The notes under the pieces were generated by a model. The model did not search any database, was not told the DNA's origin, and saw only the letters and a program-made list of their open reading frames with translations. From Prevotellaceae bacterium (GTDB lineage: Bacteria; Bacteroidota; Bacteroidia; Bacteroidales; UBA932): a DNA stretch of 33,466 bases. Where the stretch lies: positions 1 through 33,466 of the forward strand of contig JAITGD010000167.1 in assembly GCA_031280885.1 (NCBI GenBank), written 5' to 3'. The stretch's first letter is position 1; each line of letters opens with the position of its first letter. Shown here piece after piece: positions 28,645 to 33,466 of the stretch. Position numbers and translations under genes: made by a program.

Positions 28645-28962
28645 ATGCACACTAAAGTAGAACTCGTGGACATTATCGCTGCCGCCCTGCAAAATGGACA
28701 TAGCGATAATTTGGAAATCTCAATCAGAGAATTGAAAAACATAAGGTCGAAGATAGAAAACAAAAACAAATCTATCTATGTCGATATTACTTTTCCGTCT
28801 ATCGATGATATTATGGACAGATTTTACGACAAAATCCGCCTGTCGGAAAACAAAGTCGTAGTCGATGCTCTTACCGAACCAATGAGAAAGGCCATCGAAA
28901 GCCATTTTGACTCCCTGCCTGACGACTGTTCACAGACTGTTTTGGAAGTAGTCAAAATATGA
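28645..28962 (+). CDS. Small hypothetical protein (105 aa) translationally coupled to the HD-domain gene
   Basis: ATGA overlap at 28959-28962; TAATTTTG box at 28610-28617. Confidence 0.55.
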   Translation: MHTKVELVDIIAAALQNGHSDNLEISIRELKNIRSKIENKNKSIYVDITFPSIDDIMDRFYDKIRLSENKVVVDALTEPMRKAIESHFDSLPDDCSQTVLEVVKI

Positions 28963-30410
28963 AAAGTAAAAGTTTTCTCGACCCCGTACACGGATATATA
29001 AATATCCCGGAAGACATTTGCGATAAGATAATAGACACCGCAAATTTTCAACGCCTGCGGCGTGTAGAGCAAACTTCGGCTCGAACACTCTTTCCGGGCG
29101 CAAGGCACGACAGATTCATCCATTCGCTTGGCGTTTATCATATAGGATGCAAAATCAGCCGGCATATAGTACAAAACTCGGAAAATCTGCAATCAGTACA
29201 AAACCTTGAGACTATTGTCAAATCATACGAATTAGCATGTTTGCTGCATGATTGTGGACACGCCCCGTTTTCCCATACCTTCGAATCGTATTACGATTCA
29301 AACAGTATTCTAAGTACAGTTCTAAAAGAATGTTACGATGATGAATATTTTACCCAAGACCTTGAAGGCCCTCTTATGCCGGCAGCCCCACACGAAATTC
29401 TTAGTGCAATAATCGTACTGAAAGTTTACAGCAAAACTATTTGTGAATTAGGAGGCGATCCTCAATTAGTAGCAAGAATGATTACAGGTTATCGATATAT
29501 GGCGGAAGATGACAAAGGAATAGAAAATTGTTTCATCTCTCTGCTGAATGGTCAAGTTATCGATGCGGATAGAATAGACTACGTCTGTCGCGATAGATGG
29601 GCTTCGGGATATAAAGCAAATACCTTGGATATTGAACGCTTGGTCGGAGCAATGTCGATTTGCAAACACGACAACAAAGACATCGTCTGTTTTAACAAAG
29701 GTGCGATGTATGAAATCCAAAGTGTAATCGACATGAAGGACTTTCAACAAATGTACGTCTTTACACATCACAAAATCGTGTACGACCAATTTATTTTGAA
29801 GAAAGCAATAGAAGAAGTCGCTATGTTTTTGTCGCCAAACGAAGACTCGATAACAGCACTCAACATGCTTTTTAACTACAATACAATGCTCGAAACAGTA
29901 AACCTTGCTACATGCAAAATTTACTTGCCAGCAGACGACGATCTCGTCTTCCTGATGAAGCAATGCCTGATTACAAAAAACAATTCCGAAGAACATTCTT
30001 ACGCAAAAGAATGGCTAAATAGAGAACATGTGCTGATTCCGCTCTGGAAATCGCAAGCAGAATTTCTATCCTTCTTTGATGGTATATTACCCGACCATCT
30101 AACCGAAGCAGGATGGCTGTTTAAAAGATCCGGAGACGTCATTCAGAAATTTATAAAAGATGAATTCCCCAACAGAAAGCTCCCAAACTGCATATTTAGC
30201 AAAGCTACACCCAAAATCAAAATCATAAAACCAAACCAGATACACGTCAAAATAGGAAACAAACTCGTTTGCTACTCGAAATTGATTACAATGACAAAAA
30301 AACAAGTCATCGACTTTTTCTTCTACATATTTGTCCCTGCGGAAATCAAACCAAGAAAGCTGGAACTGATAGAACACCTCGTCTCGCACATGAAACGCAT
30401 CAATCAATAA
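28959..30410 (+). CDS. HD domain phosphohydrolase (dGTPase/SAMHD1/YdhJ-like)
   Basis: FLDPVHGYI, FQRLRRVEQTSARTLFPGARHDRFIHSLGVYH, LACLLHDCGHAPFSHTFE, LLNGQVIDADRIDYVCRD. Confidence 0.85.
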   Translation: MKSKSFLDPVHGYINIPEDICDKIIDTANFQRLRRVEQTSARTLFPGARHDRFIHSLGVYHIGCKISRHIVQNSENLQSVQNLETIVKSYELACLLHDCGHAPFSHTFESYYDSNSILSTVLKECYDDEYFTQDLEGPLMPAAPHEILSAIIVLKVYSKTICELGGDPQLVARMITGYRYMAEDDKGIENCFISLLNGQVIDADRIDYVCRDRWASGYKANTLDIERLVGAMSICKHDNKDIVCFNKGAMYEIQSVIDMKDFQQMYVFTHHKIVYDQFILKKAIEEVAMFLSPNEDSITALNMLFNYNTMLETVNLATCKIYLPADDDLVFLMKQCLITKNNSEEHSYAKEWLNREHVLIPLWKSQAEFLSFFDGILPDHLTEAGWLFKRSGDVIQKFIKDEFPNRKLPNCIFSKATPKIKIIKPNQIHVKIGNKLVCYSKLITMTKKQVIDFFFYIFVPAEIKPRKLELIEHLVSHMKRINQ

Positions 30411-30415
30411 CACCC

Positions 30416-31138
30416 ATGATTCATAAAAATGCAATCAAAACTCTTCTGATAGATTACGGAGGTACTATCGATTCCGACGGAGTGCATTGGTGCGCTGTCT
30501 TGAAAAATATGTACGACGAATTACTAATCGAAATAAACAACGAAGACTTTAAACTGGCTTACATACACGCCGAGAGAACTCTCGCAACAAATCCAACTGT
30601 CAAACCCGAACATAATTTCTACGACTTACTGAGGATGAAAGTAAACTTGCAAATGGAATATCTCAACAAAACAAATCGGTACGAAAAATATACACAAAAT
30701 AAAGACCTCGCAGAACAAATCGCTCAAGGATGCTACGACTTCGCACGTCGAACAACAAAACAAGCAAAATACACGCTCGACAAACTGTATGGAAAATTCC
30801 CAATGATTCTCGTCTCGAACTTCTACGGAAATATCAAAACAGTGTTGCACGATTTCGGACTGACAAAATACTTCGCAAACATCGTCGAATCGGCCACTGT
30901 GGGTGTGCGTAAACCCGATCCGAAAATTTGGATGCTCGGAGCAAAAGCCGCCGACGTCGATCCGAAAAATTGTCTGGTCGTCGGCGATTCGTACGACAAA
31001 GATATTGCCCCAGGTAAACTCGCCGGATGCCAAACCCTGTGGCTCGAAAACAAAGGCTGGAACAATGTAACAAACCGCGAAATGGCCGACCAAATTATTA
31101 AATCATTCCAAGACGTATGTGTCCTTTTAGACTTTTAG
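30416..31138 (+). CDS. HAD family hydrolase
   Basis: LLIDYGGTID, PMILVSNFYG, VGVRKPDPKIW, CLVVGDSYDKDIAPGKLAGCQTLWL; ORF track start 30269 overlaps the HD gene so ATG 30416 preferred. Confidence 0.82.
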   Translation: MIHKNAIKTLLIDYGGTIDSDGVHWCAVLKNMYDELLIEINNEDFKLAYIHAERTLATNPTVKPEHNFYDLLRMKVNLQMEYLNKTNRYEKYTQNKDLAEQIAQGCYDFARRTTKQAKYTLDKLYGKFPMILVSNFYGNIKTVLHDFGLTKYFANIVESATVGVRKPDPKIWMLGAKAADVDPKNCLVVGDSYDKDIAPGKLAGCQTLWLENKGWNNVTNREMADQIIKSFQDVCVLLDF

Positions 31139-31214
31139 ACTTTTGGACTTTTAGACAGGACTGTTGGACTGTTGGACTTTTAGACAGGACTTTTGGACTT
31201 TTGGACTTTTGGAC
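31125..31214. repeat. GACTTTTR/GACTGTTG octamer array starting inside the HAD gene C-terminus
   Basis: TTTTAGACTTTTAGACTTTTGGACTTTTAGACAGGACTGTTGGAC... Confidence 0.85.
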
Positions 31215-31267
31215 GGCCTTTTTGTACCGTACTTTTGAGCTGCGCAAGCACACTCAATCCAAAAACC

Positions 31268-31375
31268 TGCTTTCTGCGTTTTGCCTTCTGCTTTCTGCTT
31301 TCTGCTTTCTGCCTGCCGCTTTCTGCTTTCTGCTTTCTGCTTTCTGCTTTCTGCCTGCTGCACGCTGCTTTCTGC
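31268..31375. repeat. TTTCTGC heptamer array (~15 copies, some degenerate)
   Basis: tgctttctgctttctgctttctgcctgccgctttctgc... read directly. Confidence 0.9.
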
Positions 31376-31463
31376 ATACAATAAAAAAATATAATCTAAC
31401 ACAAATCGAAAACAAGCTTACGGAAAATATAAATCGTATTACAAATCATTAAAATTACATTTT

Positions 31464-32780
31464 ATGGATCAAAAAGTAACAAAAAAACCCGAAGGTAAAT
31501 TAGGCGTGCTTATTGTGGGAGCAAGCGGCGCGGTGGCTACTACATTCATCGCAGGAACGTATGCCGTCAGAAAAGGTTTGGCTAAACCCATCGGCTCGAT
31601 TTCTCAAATGGCAACAATGCGCTTAGGTAAAAGAAACGAAAACCGCTTCCCTTTAATCAAAGACGTGGTTCCGATTGCCGATTTGAACGACATTGTCTTC
31701 GGAGGATGGGACATCCGCGACGAAAACGTGTATGAATCTTGCCGAATCGCCGAAGTTCTCGAAGAAAAAGACCTCGCTGGAATCCGTAGCGAACTCGAAG
31801 CAATCCGCCCGATGAAAGCTGTCTTCGACCGTAACTATGTAAAACGGCTCGACGGCCAATGGGTGAAAACAGGCGACAATAAAATGAACCTCGCCGAGCA
31901 AGTTCGCCAAGATATCCGCAAGTTTCGCAGCGAAAACAAGTGCGACAGACTCGTAGTAATCTGGTGCGGAAGCACTGAAATCTACATCCCCGTCGGAGAA
32001 GTCCACCAAAACCTCGCCGCCTTGCAACAAGGCCTCAAAGAGAACCACCCCGACCTCGCACCAAGCCTGATTTACGCCTACGCTGCCATACTCGAAGGCG
32101 TTCCTTTCATCAACGGAGCCCCAAACCTTACGGTGGACATCCCCGCAATCTGGGAATTGGCCAAAGAATGTAAAGTCCCCATCTGCGGAAAGGACTTTAA
32201 GACCGGTCAAACCATGCTTAAAACCGTTTTAGCCCCAATGTTTAAAACAAGAATGTTAGGATTGAGCGGATGGTTCTCGACTAACATCCTTGGGAACCGC
32301 GACGGAGAAGTGCTTGATGACCCAGGCTCGTTTAAAACAAAAGAAGAAAGCAAGCTATCGGTCATCGAAACAATACTTCAACCCGAACTCTATCCGGAAC
32401 TTTACGGAGAGGTGTTTCACAAAGTTAGAATCAACTACTACCCGCCGCGAAAAGACAATAAGGAAGGATGGGACAATATCGACATCTTCGGATGGATGGG
32501 ATACCCCATGCAAATCAAAGTCGATTTCCTTTGCCGCGATTCCATCCTGGCAGCCCCGCTTTGTCTCGACCTGGTGCTTTTTACCGACCTCGCGCAACGA
32601 TGTGGTTTCTATGGAATACAATCGTGGCTGTCGTTCTACTTCAAAAGCCCCATGCACGACTACAATACCGTGCCTGAACACGACCTTTTCATCCAATCGG
32701 TAAAGCTAAAAAACACGCTTCGGACAATAATCGGCGAAAATCCACTCGATTTCCTCGACGAAACAGCCGACGCAGGCTAA
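31464..32780 (+). CDS. ino1: Myo-inositol-1(3)-phosphate synthase
   Basis: LIVGASGAVATTFIAGT, VFGGWDIRDENVYE, CGKDFKTGQTMLKTVLAPMFKTRMLGLSGWFSTNILGNRDGEVLDDP, DNIDIFGWMGYPMQIKVDFLCRDSILAAPLCLDL. Confidence 0.93.
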   Translation: MDQKVTKKPEGKLGVLIVGASGAVATTFIAGTYAVRKGLAKPIGSISQMATMRLGKRNENRFPLIKDVVPIADLNDIVFGGWDIRDENVYESCRIAEVLEEKDLAGIRSELEAIRPMKAVFDRNYVKRLDGQWVKTGDNKMNLAEQVRQDIRKFRSENKCDRLVVIWCGSTEIYIPVGEVHQNLAALQQGLKENHPDLAPSLIYAYAAILEGVPFINGAPNLTVDIPAIWELAKECKVPICGKDFKTGQTMLKTVLAPMFKTRMLGLSGWFSTNILGNRDGEVLDDPGSFKTKEESKLSVIETILQPELYPELYGEVFHKVRINYYPPRKDNKEGWDNIDIFGWMGYPMQIKVDFLCRDSILAAPLCLDLVLFTDLAQRCGFYGIQSWLSFYFKSPMHDYNTVPEHDLFIQSVKLKNTLRTIIGENPLDFLDETADAG

Positions 32781-32812
32781 ACTAACCCCCTTTGTAAACT
32801 AAACCAATACAC

Positions 32813-32854
32813 GCGAGCTGACGTTTATCGCAAACCTTAGCTCGCATTTTTTTT
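32813..32854 (+). terminator. Rho-independent-like terminator after ino1
   Basis: GCGAGCT ... AGCTCGC followed by ATTTTTTTT. Confidence 0.7.
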
Positions 32855-32856
32855 AT

Positions 32857-33090
32857 GTGGACGGTTGGACGGTTGGACGGTTGGACATTTAGACAGGACT
32901 TTTGGACATTTGGACTGTTGGACTGTTCCTTTGGACTGTTGGACTGTTCCTTTGGACTTTTGGACTGTTCCTTTGGACTTTTGGACTGTTCCTTTGGACT
33001 TTTGGACTTTTGGACTTTTGGACTGTTGGGTTTCTTTGGATGAAAATTAGCTTACGATGGACTGTTGGACTGTTGGACATTTGGACTGTT
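32857..33090. repeat. Octamer array with 21-bp higher-order unit GGACTKTTGGACTGTTCCTTT (x4) and a duplicated 34-bp block (33018-33051, 33081-33114)
   Basis: GTTCC motif spaced exactly 21 bp four times (CC at 32928, 32949, 32970, 32991). Confidence 0.88.
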
Positions 33091-33116
33091 GGGTTTCTTT
33101 GGATGAAAATTAGCCT

Positions 33117-33347
33117 ACAAATTCCTTTTGTGAGGTTACAAATTCCTTTTGTAAGGTTACAAAACACTTTTGTAAGGTTACAAATCCTTTTTGTAAGGTT
33201 ACAAAATGCTTTTGTAAGATTACAAAATGCTTTTGTAAGGTTACAAATCCCTTTTGTAAGGTCGCAAAACGCTTTTGTGAGATGACAAAACGCTTTTGTA
33301 AGATGACAAAACGCTTTTGTGAGATGACAAATCCTTTTTGTGAGGTC
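33117..33347. repeat. Eleven 21-bp units ACAAANNNCTTTTGTRAGRTK with internal ACAAAA...TTTTGT dyad
   Basis: 11 consecutive 21-bp units counted by eye. Confidence 0.92.
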
Positions 33348-33349
33348 GC

Positions 33350-33377
33350 GTAGGGGCGTTGCGCGCAACGCCCCTAC
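33350..33377. repeat. 28-bp perfect palindrome GTAGGGGCGTTGCGCGCAACGCCCCTAC
   Basis: Self-reverse-complementary over all 28 bp. Confidence 0.95.
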
Positions 33378-33402
33378 AAATCCATCCAAAAAAAATCCAA
33401 AG

Positions 33403-33430
33403 GTCTAACAGTCTAAAAGTCTAAACGTCC
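33403..33430. repeat. Reverse-orientation octamers (GTCTAACA/GTCTAAAA)
   Basis: gtctaacagtctaaaagtctaaacgtcc. Confidence 0.8.
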
Positions 33431-33466
33431 AAAAAAAATGATTAATTGACTGCGTAGCTAATTCAT

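Noticed and set aside
31117-31452. ORFs 31117..31452 (+) and 31151..31402 (-), SRKQKAE-type repeats
   Set aside because: Products of TTTCTGC and octamer tandem repeats, overlapping the HAD stop and ino1 leader.
32889-33389. 166-aa minus-strand ORF with LTKAFCN heptapeptides
   Set aside because: Not called as a CDS: made wholly of repeats and starts in the 28-bp palindrome region. The 21-bp period is still noted as a finding.

Overview
This 33.5 kb window looks like a Bacteroidetes (Bacteroidales-like) chromosome segment. The evidence is a PorP/SprF plus giant gliding-motility/T9SS type-B CTD protein pair, BspA-type LRR and SusD-era style lipoproteins, and TAnnTTTG-type -7 promoter boxes. Confident genes on the + strand: two OMP beta-barrels, a lipoprotein, a BspA-like LRR protein, a 2-hydroxyacyl-CoA dehydratase-type protein (DUF2229/HgdB-like, without the activase domain), a DUF4143 ATPase, a NuoB/HyfI-like small subunit, queE, porP/sprF, a 1927-aa SprB-like protein, folK, a conserved hypothetical, ftcD (glutamate formimidoyltransferase), serS, secA, a lipoprotein, a GH88-like lipoprotein, a HyfC/HycD-like membrane subunit, a small protein plus HD-domain phosphohydrolase, a HAD hydrolase and ino1. 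On the - strand: queD and a HigA-like XRE antitoxin. The unexplained content is mostly intergenic. It is a layered set of short-period repeats: GACTKTTR octamers that start at stop codons, TTTCTGC and AATTCAT heptamers, 21-bp hairpin units, two separate ~41-bp palindrome-centred arrays, a dispersed 'CAGCCTGCGTAGCGTC..TTGGTTCTTG' arm that forms a MITE-like inverted-repeat element, and a 28-bp perfect palindrome. Several of these run into coding sequence (folK N-terminus, higA C-terminus, HAD C-terminus). The strongest protein-level oddity is the NuoB-like subunit, which appears to have lost three of the four proximal [4Fe-4S] ligands and lies ~19 kb from a HyfC homologue. All calls come from reading motifs by eye; no searches were run.
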